NCBI GenBank assembly: GCA_023417885.1
Contig: JAEZED010000036.1
Location: forward strand, 1-15,520
From: Planctomycetota bacterium
GTDB lineage: Bacteria > Planctomycetota > Phycisphaerae > Tepidisphaerales > Tepidisphaeraceae
Direction of reading: 5' to 3'
DNA length: 15,520 nt
The number at the start of each line of letters is the position of its first letter. The stretch's first letter is position 1. A model generated the notes under the pieces. It saw only the letters and a list, made by a program, of their open reading frames with translations. It ran no database searches and was not told the origin of the DNA. The translations under genes and the position numbers were made by a program. This document shows, piece by piece, positions 1 through 7,567 of the stretch.

Positions 1-1617
1 GGGTTGCTGCTGATCGGGGTGGACTGCCTGCTGCTCTGGCCGGAGCTGGGGCTGACCCCGCTGCCGCTGCAATGGGAGAAGAACGGGCGCTTCTGGGCGC
101 ACTTCCTGGTGGGTCTGCCGCTGCTGATGCTCGGATTCTTCCTGGTCGCGCCGATGTTCGTCTGGACAGTGGAGCGCCTCCTCGCGACGCCGGTGGCGCG
201 CCTCCTGCGGATCGAGCCCGCCCTGCTGCGCCAGCAGCTCTCCGCCGGCCTCTGGCGCGCCGCCGGGACGGCGGCGGCGCTCATGGTCGGGCTCGCGGTG
301 CTCATCGTGATGAACACGCAGGGGCGCAGCAGCATCGACGGTTGGCAACTGCCCGACGAGTTCCCGGACGTCTTCCTCTACGACTTCGGCGGGATCAGCG
401 AGCAAGACCTCCAGGTCATCAGCGACTCCGAGCCGATCCGGCACCTGCCCGACGGCCGCCCGGACATGACGCCGATCGGCTACTTCCACCCGCTGCTGGG
501 TGAGAGCGTCTTCGCGATCACCGGCGCCGCGTTCCAGCCTGACCGGACGATGTTCGTCGCGATCGACCCGTCGCGCATCTTCGACCTGATGGCCCTCGAC
601 TTCACCGCGGGCAACGTGGAGACGGCGCGGCGCATGCTCATGCGCGGGCGGCAGGCGGTGCTGGATAACGGCACGGTCGTCCACGGCAGCTTCGAGGAGA
701 CGCCGGCCGGCCGGCAATTCGTCCTGCTGGAGCCGGACAAGGACGGCCGCCCCGTGACGGTCGCGCCGGAGCACGTGACGGAGCACGCGCCGGGACGCTA
801 CCTCGTGATCTCGGAGGAGTTTCGGGAGCTGCGCGGGCAGACGGTCGGCGACGTCTTCACCCTGCGCAAGCCGGGTGAGGGGCTCCTCGGCCGGCTGCGC
901 GGGGAGCCGGTCGAGTTCATCGTGGCGGGCGTGGTTCGCAGCCCGGGCATCGACGTGATGGTCGCGACCTTCGACCTGGGGCGGCAGTTCCAGTCGCAGA
1001 GCGCCGCCAGCGTCTTCGGAACCCTGGAGGACGCGCGCGAGATCTTCGGGATGGACGAGGTTCGGCTCATCGCCGCCAACCTCGACATGGCGATCGAGAA
1101 GAAGGACCTGGTGCAGCGCCTGGCGGACGACCTGGGGCGCAGCGGGATCAGCGTCGCGGACGTGCGGCAGCTCAAGTACGACATCCAGGCGGGTTTGCGC
1201 CGTCTCTTGCTCGTGGCGAGCGTCGTGGCATGGGCGGCGATGGCGGTGGCAAGCCTGGGGGTGGTGAACACGATCATGGCCGGCGTGCGGGCGCGGCGAT
1301 ACCAGTTGGGCATCCTGCGTGCGGTGGGCCTGACGCGTCATGAGCTGATGCGGATGGTGCTCGCCGAGGCGCTGCTGCTGGGAATCGTGGCCTGCCTGCT
1401 GGGAACGGCAGCCGGCTTGCTGATGACGGTGAACGGCCGGCAGCTGCAAAGCTGGGTTATCGGCTACGTCCCGGAGCTGCGCGTGGCGTGGCGGGTGCTG
1501 TGGACAGGCGTGGCGGCCGTGCTGGCGGTGAGCGTGATCGCAGCGATCTGGCCGGCCTGGAGCACGGCGCGGACCGCCGTGCTGCGGCTGCTCCAGGCGG
1601 GGCGTGCCTCGGCTTAA
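1..1617 (+). CDS. ABC transporter permease, FtsX/MacB family (C-terminal part, 5' end outside window)
   Basis: The reading frame is open from the first base, so the gene begins upstream and about 538 codons are visible; the TTG at 4 is not taken as the true start. Membrane segments lie at about residues 34-55 and 85-103. A long extracytoplasmic region of about 290 residues follows, then a cluster of three to four helices from about 398 to 530. That last block has the FtsX-domain signature (AAMAVASLGVVNTIMAG, then 'YQLGILRAVGLTRHELMRMV', then a Gly/Leu-rich helix). This is the second half of a two-FtsX-domain permease. Family members work with an ABC ATPase in lipoprotein or lipid export or in cell-envelope processes; the substrate cannot be read here. 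No ATPase gene is visible, so it should lie upstream. The frame ends cleanly at TAA with about 120 bp before the next gene. Confidence 0.88.
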   Translation, partial: GLLLIGVDCLLLWPELGLTPLPLQWEKNGRFWAHFLVGLPLLMLGFFLVAPMFVWTVERLLATPVARLLRIEPALLRQQLSAGLWRAAGTAAALMVGLAVLIVMNTQGRSSIDGWQLPDEFPDVFLYDFGGISEQDLQVISDSEPIRHLPDGRPDMTPIGYFHPLLGESVFAITGAAFQPDRTMFVAIDPSRIFDLMALDFTAGNVETARRMLMRGRQAVLDNGTVVHGSFEETPAGRQFVLLEPDKDGRPVTVAPEHVTEHAPGRYLVISEEFRELRGQTVGDVFTLRKPGEGLLGRLRGEPVEFIVAGVVRSPGIDVMVATFDLGRQFQSQSAASVFGTLEDAREIFGMDEVRLIAANLDMAIEKKDLVQRLADDLGRSGISVADVRQLKYDIQAGLRRLLLVASVVAWAAMAVASLGVVNTIMAGVRARRYQLGILRAVGLTRHELMRMVLAEALLLGIVACLLGTAAGLLMTVNGRQLQSWVIGYVPELRVAWRVLWTGVAAVLAVSVIAAIWPAWSTARTAVLRLLQAGRASA

Positions 1618-1739
1618 GTAAACTTCCGGCGCGATCGGGTCGAAGTGCAGACTTGCGGCCGGGACGCGCATCGTGAACAATCAGCGTGGCCGCGGTCACC
1701 GGTCGATCCGTTCCCGCCTTGCGCGGCCGAGCCCTGTTT

Positions 1740-2879
1740 ATGGCCGAAGCCCCTACAGCCGAAGCCGCGATTCCGCACCCTCCCGCAGCCGTCGCGCAGG
1801 CGGGTGGAGGCCGTGGTTCGGGCTCTTCCTCGCTGGCGGCGCGCCAGGGCGTGCAGGAGCAGGACTACGACGTCTTCGGGCGGGACGAGCTGGTCATGGT
1901 GCTCTCGCACTACGACCTGGGCGTCGTGACGCACATCGAGGAGTTTCGCCGGGGCAGCCGCCGGGCGCCCAAGCTGGTCATCCGCACCGACCGCGGCCAG
2001 TTCCTGCTGAAGCGCCGTGCTCCCGGGCGGGACGAGCAGACGAAGGTCATCTTCAGCCACGCCATCCAGGCGCAGCTTGCGGCGAAGCAGTTCCCGCTGC
2101 CCCACCTGATCCGCACGCGCGACACCGATGACACAATGCTGACGCTGGACGGCTCGGTCTACGAGATCTTCGAGTACATCCCGGGGCACAACTACAACCA
2201 GTCGCTCCAGTCCACCGGCGACTCCGGCCGCGTCCTGGCCCTGTACCACAAGCTCCTCGAGACGTTCCGGGCCCCGGTCGCCCCGCCCGACGGCAGTTAC
2301 CACGCGGCGCCGGCCGTCGAGAAGGGGTTCGACCGCATCCTGCGCCACCTCTCCAAGCGCGGCGGTGAGGTGGCTCCAACCTGCCGGTTCCTGCTCGACA
2401 GCTACCTCCACGCCCGTGACAGCGCCGAGGATGCCGGCATCTCCCGCTGGCCAGTCCAGATCGTCCATGGCGACTGGCACCCCGGAAACATGCTCTTCCG
2501 CGACAACCGCGTGACGGCGGTCATCGATTACGACTCGGCGCGGACGCTGCCGCGGGTGATTGACACGGCGAACGGAGCGCTCCAGTTCTCCATCCTTGGC
2601 GGCGGGGACGACCTCTCGCAGTGGCCCGACTACCTCGACGAGTCGCGATTCAAGCGCTTCCTGAGGTCGTACGACGGGGTGACGCTGCTTAGCCAGGCGG
2701 AACTGCGGGCGACGCCCTGGCTGATGATCGAGGCGCTGGTCGCCGAGGCGGTTTACCCAATCGCCGCGACCGGGCAGTTCGGCAAGCTGGAGGGCACGTC
2801 GTTCCTCGGCATGGTGCAGCGGAAGGTTGTCTGGCTTCAGCAGCATGCCGACCGCCTCGTGGAGCTCATGAGCAACTGA
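1740..2879 (+). CDS. Phosphotransferase, APH/choline-kinase-like family
   Basis: A 379-residue protein with the aminoglycoside-phosphotransferase/homoserine-kinase-type fold. A nucleotide-binding N-lobe is suggested by 'LVIRTDRGQFLLKRRAPG' (Lys in the KRR segment) and a hinge 'VYEIFEYIPGHNYNQSL'. The catalytic loop HGDWHPGN is at 243-250 (Brenner motif HxDxxxxN) and the metal-binding Asp is in VIDYDSA at about 263. All catalytic positions appear intact, so an active small-molecule kinase is likely; the substrate is unknown and an antibiotic-resistance role should not be assumed. I chose ATG at 1740; an in-frame GTG at 1686 would add 18 low-complexity residues. The first 35 or so residues are Ala/Gly/Ser-rich and probably disordered. 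No strong ribosome-binding site is seen. It stands alone between the permease and the PDZ gene. Confidence 0.85.
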   Translation: MAEAPTAEAAIPHPPAAVAQAGGGRGSGSSSLAARQGVQEQDYDVFGRDELVMVLSHYDLGVVTHIEEFRRGSRRAPKLVIRTDRGQFLLKRRAPGRDEQTKVIFSHAIQAQLAAKQFPLPHLIRTRDTDDTMLTLDGSVYEIFEYIPGHNYNQSLQSTGDSGRVLALYHKLLETFRAPVAPPDGSYHAAPAVEKGFDRILRHLSKRGGEVAPTCRFLLDSYLHARDSAEDAGISRWPVQIVHGDWHPGNMLFRDNRVTAVIDYDSARTLPRVIDTANGALQFSILGGGDDLSQWPDYLDESRFKRFLRSYDGVTLLSQAELRATPWLMIEALVAEAVYPIAATGQFGKLEGTSFLGMVQRKVVWLQQHADRLVELMSN

Positions 2880-2943
2880 CAGGCACTGGCACCGGCGCGG
2901 ATTCCGGGCGGCGTTCAGCGGGGGCCTCGCGTACGATCCGGGC

Positions 2944-3738
2944 ATGATCCGCACGGGGCCCCGCCGACGGTTCGCCACCCTCCTTGCGGTCGCGCTGACG
3001 GCGGGTGTGGCTCCTGATCTGCCTGTCGCTGCCCAGACCGCCCCTGCGACGCGCGCGCAGGCCACCGCCGACGCCGTCATCCAGCCCGTGCTGAACCTGC
3101 ACGACGCCGACGCCCGCGTCCGCCACGGGGCGCGGCAGCAGATCATGGGCATGTCGATATCCGAGCTTCGCGAGCTCTCCGAAGCCCTGCCTCAGCTCCC
3201 GGACGCCGTGCGGGCCTCGCCGGTCACCGCCCTGACGCTGCACGACGCGGCCATCCACATCCACCTGCGGGAGGCCAAGCAGCGCGTCCTGGCGCGCACG
3301 ATCGACCGGCCCGGCGGCGATGCCTTTCTCGGCATCCATCTCGGCGGGCCCCGATACACCGACACGGCGGAGGACGGCCAGCATGGCGTGGGCGTGCGGA
3401 CGACCCTGCCGGGCTTCGCCGCCTACGAGCACCTCCAGGACGGCGACCGGCTGCTTGCCGCGCGCACCGAGGAGGGGCTGCAGCACTTGCCGAACAACCA
3501 AAGGCTGCGCGAGGTGATGTTTTCGCTCTCGCCTGGGCAGGTCGTGGAGTTCCTCGTCCTGCGCGGCGGGCGCGTCGAGTCGGTGCGCTTCCGGCTCGAT
3601 CACCGCATGGAGGGGATGGGACTGACGAACGACTGGGAAGAGGCACAACCCGCCGCCCGTCGCGAGGCAGAGGCGTTCTGGGAAGAGCAGATCCTGCCCC
3701 GGCTGCTGCCCCCGCCCGGCGCGACGGCCTCGGCCTGA
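2944..3738 (+). CDS. Exported PDZ-domain-like protein
   Basis: 264 residues. An Arg-rich N-terminus followed by a hydrophobic stretch (residues 10-30) ending near 'PVAAQ' looks like a Sec signal peptide. A helical region (about 35-115) follows. Residues about 118-205 resemble a PDZ domain: 'AFLGIHLGG' gives the carboxylate-binding-loop-like start, then 'GVGVRTTLPGFAAYEHLQDG' and DRLLAA, the usual 'hydrophobic-x-x-G-D-x-I/L' element, and VVEFLVLRGGRVESV at the end. No protease domain is attached, so it is not a DegP or CtpA enzyme as it stands. A peptide-binding or scaffold role in the periplasm is inferred. The C-terminus is Glu- then Pro-rich. The gene converges on the methyltransferase with only 8 bp between stops. 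The specific function is not known to me. Confidence 0.75.
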   Translation: MIRTGPRRRFATLLAVALTAGVAPDLPVAAQTAPATRAQATADAVIQPVLNLHDADARVRHGARQQIMGMSISELRELSEALPQLPDAVRASPVTALTLHDAAIHIHLREAKQRVLARTIDRPGGDAFLGIHLGGPRYTDTAEDGQHGVGVRTTLPGFAAYEHLQDGDRLLAARTEEGLQHLPNNQRLREVMFSLSPGQVVEFLVLRGGRVESVRFRLDHRMEGMGLTNDWEEAQPAARREAEAFWEEQILPRLLPPPGATASA

Positions 3739-3746
3739 GCCGCAAC

Positions 3747-4514
3747 TCACGCCGCCGGTCGGCCAAGGTACTGGTCGACGCGATAGATGATCGTCACCAC
3801 ATCCCCTTCGGCGTGCCGGTCGAAGAGTTCGTCCGCCTCGTTGAGCATGGCATCCGCCTCCGCCGTCCCGGCGCGCGGTAGGTAAGAAGCGCTCAGCAGG
3901 CGCGCGCGGAGGCCGGCGCGGTCGAGCACCTGCCGGTTGGGCAGCTCCAGGTGCCGGCGCTCGCGCGGCATCACCGTCTCCAGCGTCGCCTGCGGCAGCT
4001 TCTCGTGGTGCACGCGCTCGTAGTCGGTGCCGAAGCGGCGGATGAGCTCCTCCAACTCGAGCATGAACGGGGTGGCGCCCTGGTCTCGCGTGTTCCAGAA
4101 GACGGTGATCCACCCGCCCGGCCGCAGGATGCGCGCAAACTCGGCGGCGGCGCGCCCGGCGTCGAACCAGTGCAGCGCCTGCGCCGCCGCCACGAGATCA
4201 ACGCTCGCGTCCGCAAGCGTCGTCGCCTCGGCCGAGCCGTCGATGATCGTGATCCCCTCGTGCCCCGCCCGCGCCGCCTCTGCGTGCATGGCGGGATTGG
4301 GCTCGACGGCAAAGACACGGCAGCCGGCCTCCGCGAAGAGACGGCTGCTGATGCCCGTCCCGCTGCCGATGTCGGCGACCGCCGCGCCCGGCGGCAGCGC
4401 GCCGGCCCGCTGAAGATTGGTGATGACGCCCTCGGGATACCCCGGCCGCGCCTGCGCATACTCCGCCGCCCGCCCCGAGAAACGCTGCGTGTGGTCCGCC
4501 GGATCAGGGGTCAC
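3747..4514 (-). CDS. Class I SAM-dependent methyltransferase
   Basis: A small-molecule-type methyltransferase (Methyltransf_11/25-like). SAM-binding motif I ADIGSGTG lies near residues 47-54. The acidic end of beta-2 follows in VFAVEPNPAMH, motif II in 'SVDLVAAAQALHWFDA', and the post-motif 'RILRPGGWITVFWNT'. The combination ALHWFD...FARILRPGG is typical of methyltransferases acting on small hydrophobic or quinone-like substrates, but the substrate cannot be named. GTG at 4514 is preferred because GGGAG sits 6 nt upstream; a GTG at 4532 would add six residues and has a weaker site. It follows the secretin-like gene on the same strand with a gap of 9-27 bp, so co-transcription is likely although no functional link is evident. 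Confidence 0.87.
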   Translation of the reverse strand: MTPDPADHTQRFSGRAAEYAQARPGYPEGVITNLQRAGALPPGAAVADIGSGTGISSRLFAEAGCRVFAVEPNPAMHAEAARAGHEGITIIDGSAEATTLADASVDLVAAAQALHWFDAGRAAAEFARILRPGGWITVFWNTRDQGATPFMLELEELIRRFGTDYERVHHEKLPQATLETVMPRERRHLELPNRQVLDRAGLRARLLSASYLPRAGTAEADAMLNEADELFDRHAEGDVVTIIYRVDQYLGRPAA

Positions 4515-4541
4515 CGAAGGCTCCCGTGTCACGTCGCCGCG

Positions 4542-5540
4542 TCAGTGTTCCACGGACTCCTGGAGGCCGTGAACGCGCGTGTCCTTCTGGTCGATCGGCG
4601 TCATCGTGACAAGCACCACGAGCAGTTGATCTCCACGCGCGGCCTTGTCCTCCTCCGGCGCCGCAAGATCGACGGCGTCCAGTATCATCGTCGCGCCCGC
4701 CGGCGCGGTGACGAGACGCGTCGAGCCCAGTGTCTGTAATACCGGCACCTGCTTCTGTGCGTTCGGCGCGACATCGACCGTCTTCATGTCCAGGAGTTTC
4801 TGCACCCACCACGTCACCTCCGCCCCGACGGCGCCGGCATCGCCGGTCGCGGCGGCGCGAACCGAAAGGCGCACACCGAAGGGAACCGACGCGATCTTCG
4901 GCTGCCAGGCGGCGCCCCCTTCGACCGGCACGGCATCCGCGACGTAGTACTGCTCCGACTCCACGCTCACCGACGCGCGCTGCTGATTGAGCAGGGTCAC
5001 ATTCGGCGCCGTCAGAGCCTCGCCCCGCTCGGCGTCCTGCATCGCCAGCACCGCCGCCTTCTCATCCTGATCCAGCGGCTGCGGCGCAAGTCGCGCCAGC
5101 GCGAGCTTGGCGCGCAGGTCATCGCCGAGGTCACGCGCAGCGGCTTCCCGGTCGAGCGTGATCAGCCGTGTCTCCACGTTCACCTGGAGGCCTCGCGCCT
5201 GCCTCAACGTTGCCAGGAGCGCCTCTAGTGCCGCCTGGGATTCGGCGGAGCCTGTCGCGATCAGCTTCCCATCCTCTTCGCGCAACGCGGTCGGCCGCTC
5301 ATCGGGCGCAAGGGCGAAGTCGATCTGCGTCAGCAACTGGTCGAGCATCGCCGCCCGGTCGCGCGGCTCCGGCTGCTCCGCCGCCTCCGCGCGGGCAATC
5401 CCACCGGAAAAGTCCGGAATGTCCACGAGCAGGTCGCGCACATCGTGGCTGCGGGTGACATCCTCGCCCGATGTGGCGAGCGCGGGGCTTGCGGTGAGGC
5501 CGAGCCACGCGAGCGCGGCGACAAACAGCATCGTTCTCAT
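4542..5540 (-). CDS. Secretin-like exported protein (planctomycete short type)
   Basis: 332 residues with a clear signal peptide (about 1-22, ending SPALA). Just after it comes 'SHDVRDLLVDIPDF', a motif I know from short planctomycete proteins annotated as secretin or general-secretion-pathway-like. Residues about 60-125 look like an N-domain: 'KLIATGSAESQAALEALLAT', then an LQVNVETRLITLD beta-alpha-beta. Residues about 165-270 resemble part of the secretin beta domain: 'LTAPNVTLLNQQRASVSVES', then VPFGVRLSVRA. The protein is far shorter than a channel-forming GspD or PilQ, and no pilotin, inner-membrane or ATPase partner lies nearby, so a complete secretion channel is unlikely. Start: ATG with AGGAG 7 nt upstream. 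It is divergent from upp across a 248-bp gap. Confidence 0.7.
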   Translation of the reverse strand: MRTMLFVAALAWLGLTASPALATSGEDVTRSHDVRDLLVDIPDFSGGIARAEAAEQPEPRDRAAMLDQLLTQIDFALAPDERPTALREEDGKLIATGSAESQAALEALLATLRQARGLQVNVETRLITLDREAAARDLGDDLRAKLALARLAPQPLDQDEKAAVLAMQDAERGEALTAPNVTLLNQQRASVSVESEQYYVADAVPVEGGAAWQPKIASVPFGVRLSVRAAATGDAGAVGAEVTWWVQKLLDMKTVDVAPNAQKQVPVLQTLGSTRLVTAPAGATMILDAVDLAAPEEDKAARGDQLLVVLVTMTPIDQKDTRVHGLQESVEH

Positions 5541-5788
5541 CTGCTGCTCCTGGATGACGGTTGCCGGCGGCGTCGATGCCGCCCGAAGGTGGGACGGGGC
5601 AGACTACCGCACCGCCAGCGTCGCCCGCAAGCAGAATCCGCGGCCCAGGCGCCACCTTGTCGGCCGCGGCGGCTCGATCGCCGCGGCGACGCGCGGCGAG
5701 GCTTGCGGCGCATGCACCTTATCGGCCGCGGGGGTGCGGAGGCGGGGGCGGTCTGCTACGCTTTCTGCCGCCCCACCGCTCCAAGGCA
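5541..5788. promoter_or_regulatory. Divergent intergenic region between the secretin-like gene and upp
   Basis: The 248-bp gap must hold promoters for both flanking divergent genes, but no convincing -35/-10 pair is visible. It contains a stem-loop (CCGCGGCG at 5664-5671 with its complement at 5679-5686, 7-nt loop). It also contains a 17-bp direct repeat, CACCTTRTCGGCCGCGG, at 5653-5669 and 5715-5731 with one mismatch, the second copy ending 57 bp before the upp start. A regulatory role is inferred only from position and repetition. Confidence 0.35.
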
Positions 5789-6418
5789 ATGCCCGACGTC
5801 GTCACCATCGATCATCCCGTCATTCGCACGAAGCTCACGGAGCTGCGCGACTACTCCGCGGACCACCGGCAGTTCCGGACGGTCATGGAGGAGATCGCCA
5901 TGCTGATGACCTACGAGATCACGCGCTCCATGCCGACGCGCCCGCGCCCGGTGCAGACGCCGCTGGAGAAGACGACCGGTTGGACCCTGGCACGCCCCGT
6001 TACGCTCGTGCCGGTGCTGCGCGCGGGGCTGGGGATGACCAGCGGCGTGATGCGCGTGCTCAGCGACGTGCGCGTCGGCCACCTCGGCCTCCAGCGCGAC
6101 GAGGAGACGCTCGAGCCTGTCGCCTATTACCAGAAGCTCCCCCCCGACATCGCCGAGACGGAGGTGATCGTCGTCGATCCGATGCTCGCCACGGGCGGCA
6201 GCGCGACGGCCGCCATCGCGCACCTGAAGCGCAGCGGCGTGCCGGGCGGCGCGATCAAGTTCCTCTGCCTCGTCGCGGCGCCGGAGGGAATCCGGCACCT
6301 GCACGAGAACCACCCGGACGTGCCGATCTACACGGCGTCGGTGGACCGGGAGCTGAACGATAAGGCCTACATCCTCCCCGGCCTGGGGGACGCGGGAGAC
6401 CGGATTTTCGGCACATGA
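5789..6418 (+). CDS. upp: Uracil phosphoribosyltransferase
   Basis: 209 residues, the usual length for UPRT. The enzyme converts uracil and PRPP to UMP in pyrimidine salvage, in the cytosol. Visible signatures are the conserved opening 'IDHPVIRTKLTELRD', 'VPVLRAGLGMTSGVMRVL' in the substrate-binding region, the PRPP-binding loop 'VIVVDPMLATGGSATAAI', and the C-terminal uracil-binding segment (YTASVDRELNDKAYILPGLG), followed by DAGDRIFGT. The ATG at 5789 fits the family start exactly; the same frame runs open further upstream, but that portion is low-complexity and not homologous. Only a weak AAGG lies close upstream. No pyrimidine attenuator or uracil permease gene is evident. Confidence 0.96.
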   Translation: MPDVVTIDHPVIRTKLTELRDYSADHRQFRTVMEEIAMLMTYEITRSMPTRPRPVQTPLEKTTGWTLARPVTLVPVLRAGLGMTSGVMRVLSDVRVGHLGLQRDEETLEPVAYYQKLPPDIAETEVIVVDPMLATGGSATAAIAHLKRSGVPGGAIKFLCLVAAPEGIRHLHENHPDVPIYTASVDRELNDKAYILPGLGDAGDRIFGT

Positions 6419-6420
6419 TC

Positions 6421-6479
6421 CCCCGGCATCCCCGGTGCAGGCGGAGCGGGAATGTCCTCATTGCTCCGCCGGGCCGGGG
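6421..6479 (+). terminator. Stem-loop downstream of upp (possible terminator)
   Basis: An 8-bp perfect stem (GGCGGAGC at 6440-6447 with its complement at 6463-6470) is nested inside an outer pairing CCCCGGC (6421-6427) with GCCGGGG (6473-6479). It starts 2 bp after the upp stop codon. There is no U-tract, only GTTCTA, so it could be a U-less terminator, a processing site or a 5' element of the following gene. Confidence 0.4.
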
Positions 6480-6586
6480 GTTCTACGATCGGCCCTTGTT
6501 TGGCGGGCGCGTCTCCGGTTCGGAGTCGCTCCCGCCGGTTCATTTGCCGGGTTCCAATACGCGTAGCCGCGCCTAGAGCTGCCGCC

Positions 6587-7048
6587 ATGCGCCTGACCGA
6601 ATATCTCAAGCCCGAAAACATCAAGCTCCCCCTGGCGGCCACGGAGAAGACCGCCGCCATCGAGGAGTTGATCGATCTGCTCCACGCTCACGGCGAGATC
6701 CGCGACGTCGAGAAGGTGCGCAAGGCGGTGCTGGAGCGCGAAGCGACGCGCTCCACCGGCATCGGCGACGGCCTGGCCATTCCCCATGGCAAGACCGAGG
6801 GCGTGAATGACCTGGTCATGGCGATCGGCCGGGCGTCGGACCCGATCGAGTTCGGCTCGATCGACGGGAAGCCGGTCACGCTGCTCTGGCTGCTCTCCAG
6901 CCCGACCGACAAGACCGGCCCGCACATCACCGCGCTGGGACGCGTGAGCAAGATCATGTCGATGCCCAACGTCCGCCGCCGTCTCCTGGCGGCACGGAAC
7001 GGGCGCGAGCTCTACGACATCATCGCGGAGCAGGACGAACTCATGTGA
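6587..7048 (+). CDS. PTS system EIIA component, EIIA-Ntr (PtsN) type
   Basis: 153 residues, the normal size of a stand-alone PTS_EIIA_2 (fructose/mannitol/nitrogen) domain. The phospho-acceptor His is H67 in 'GIGDGLAIPHGKTEG', and the flanking region is well conserved (EREATRSTGIGDG; WLLSSPTDKTGPHI; ALGRVSKIM). In the family this His receives phosphate from HPr or NPr. In Ntr-type proteins the phosphorylation state is used for regulation (potassium transport, nitrogen and carbon balance) rather than sugar uptake. No EIIB, EIIC, HPr or rpoN gene is in view, which favours a regulatory role. The ATG at 6587 opens directly on the domain (MRLTEYLKPENI); no strong ribosome-binding site is seen. I leave the symbol blank because PtsN cannot be told from other EIIA-2 proteins by eye. 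Confidence 0.88.
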   Translation: MRLTEYLKPENIKLPLAATEKTAAIEELIDLLHAHGEIRDVEKVRKAVLEREATRSTGIGDGLAIPHGKTEGVNDLVMAIGRASDPIEFGSIDGKPVTLLWLLSSPTDKTGPHITALGRVSKIMSMPNVRRRLLAARNGRELYDIIAEQDELM

Positions 7049-7056
7049 GCCCGGCC

Positions 7057-7088
7057 GCGGCGGTTCAGCCGCTGGCTGGGTCACCAGC
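7057..7088. terminator. Tandem hairpins between convergent genes
   Basis: Two short stems lie between the convergent EIIA and receiver genes: GCGGC/GCCGC (7057-7061 with 7068-7072) and GCTGG/CCAGC (7075-7079 with 7084-7088). Neither has a clear T-run on either side. The location suits a bidirectional terminator, but the call is weak. Confidence 0.25.
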
Positions 7089-7115
7089 TCCCTGCTCTTG
7101 TTGACTGAAGGGATC

Positions 7116-7514
7116 TCAGGCCATCGCTTCGGCGAGGGCGGCGGAGATGCGCTCCTTCGCCTTGGCCGATCCGATCTCGCGCTTGCCGAACCCCGGCAGC
7201 GCCCCCGCGGCCTCGGCGGCCTGCTGGGTCTCGGGATAGTTGCTGATCATCATGACGCGCTGCTCTGGGCGGCGCTGGCGGATCTGCTGGAGGAGGGTCA
7301 GCCCGTCCTCCTCCTCGAAGCCGAAGTCCATCTTCCGGTTGAGCATGAACAGATCGACATCACCCGATTCGACGGCGCCGTCAAGATCGGCGTCGCTGTC
7401 GATCATCAGCACGCGCACGCCCGGCACCGCGCCCGTGACCGCCATCCGCAGGTACGAGCTGTCCGGACCACAGTGCCCCACCAGGGCAACGACTTTCTGA
7501 TTCGACTGGCTCAT
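7116..7514 (-). CDS. Degenerate (pseudo-)receiver domain protein
   Basis: A single domain of 132 residues with a response-regulator receiver layout: VVALVGHCG (beta-1), VRVLMID, then DLFMLNRKM where the phospho-acceptor Asp should be, DGLTLLQQIRQRRPEQ, RVMMISNYPE (conserved Ser/Thr position, S91), and a Lys in GFGKRE (K111). The acceptor position carries Asn (N59) and the acidic pair after beta-1 is missing (G13-H14). Classical aspartyl phosphorylation is therefore not expected. It could act as a phosphorylation-independent protein-binding module. The start is ATG at 7514 with AGGAAG just upstream. It lies 53 bp downstream of the GroES-like gene on the same strand and probably shares its transcript. 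It has no output domain and no nearby kinase. Confidence 0.72.
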   Translation of the reverse strand: MSQSNQKVVALVGHCGPDSSYLRMAVTGAVPGVRVLMIDSDADLDGAVESGDVDLFMLNRKMDFGFEEEDGLTLLQQIRQRRPEQRVMMISNYPETQQAAEAAGALPGFGKREIGSAKAKERISAALAEAMA

Positions 7515-7567
7515 TGCTTCCTGAAACAAAATCCCACGCCCCGCCGGCGCGCATCCAGGCGCGCCGG

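Noticed and set aside
1614..3152. Open minus-strand frame of 512 codons across the phosphotransferase gene
   Set aside because: It is antisense to a gene with clear kinase motifs, is Arg/Val-rich without motifs, and is explained by the high-GC third-position bias of the real gene.
2866..4113. Open minus-strand frame of 415 codons across the PDZ and methyltransferase genes
   Set aside because: It spans two genes with recognised domains in other frames, and the product is low-complexity Pro/Arg/Ala.
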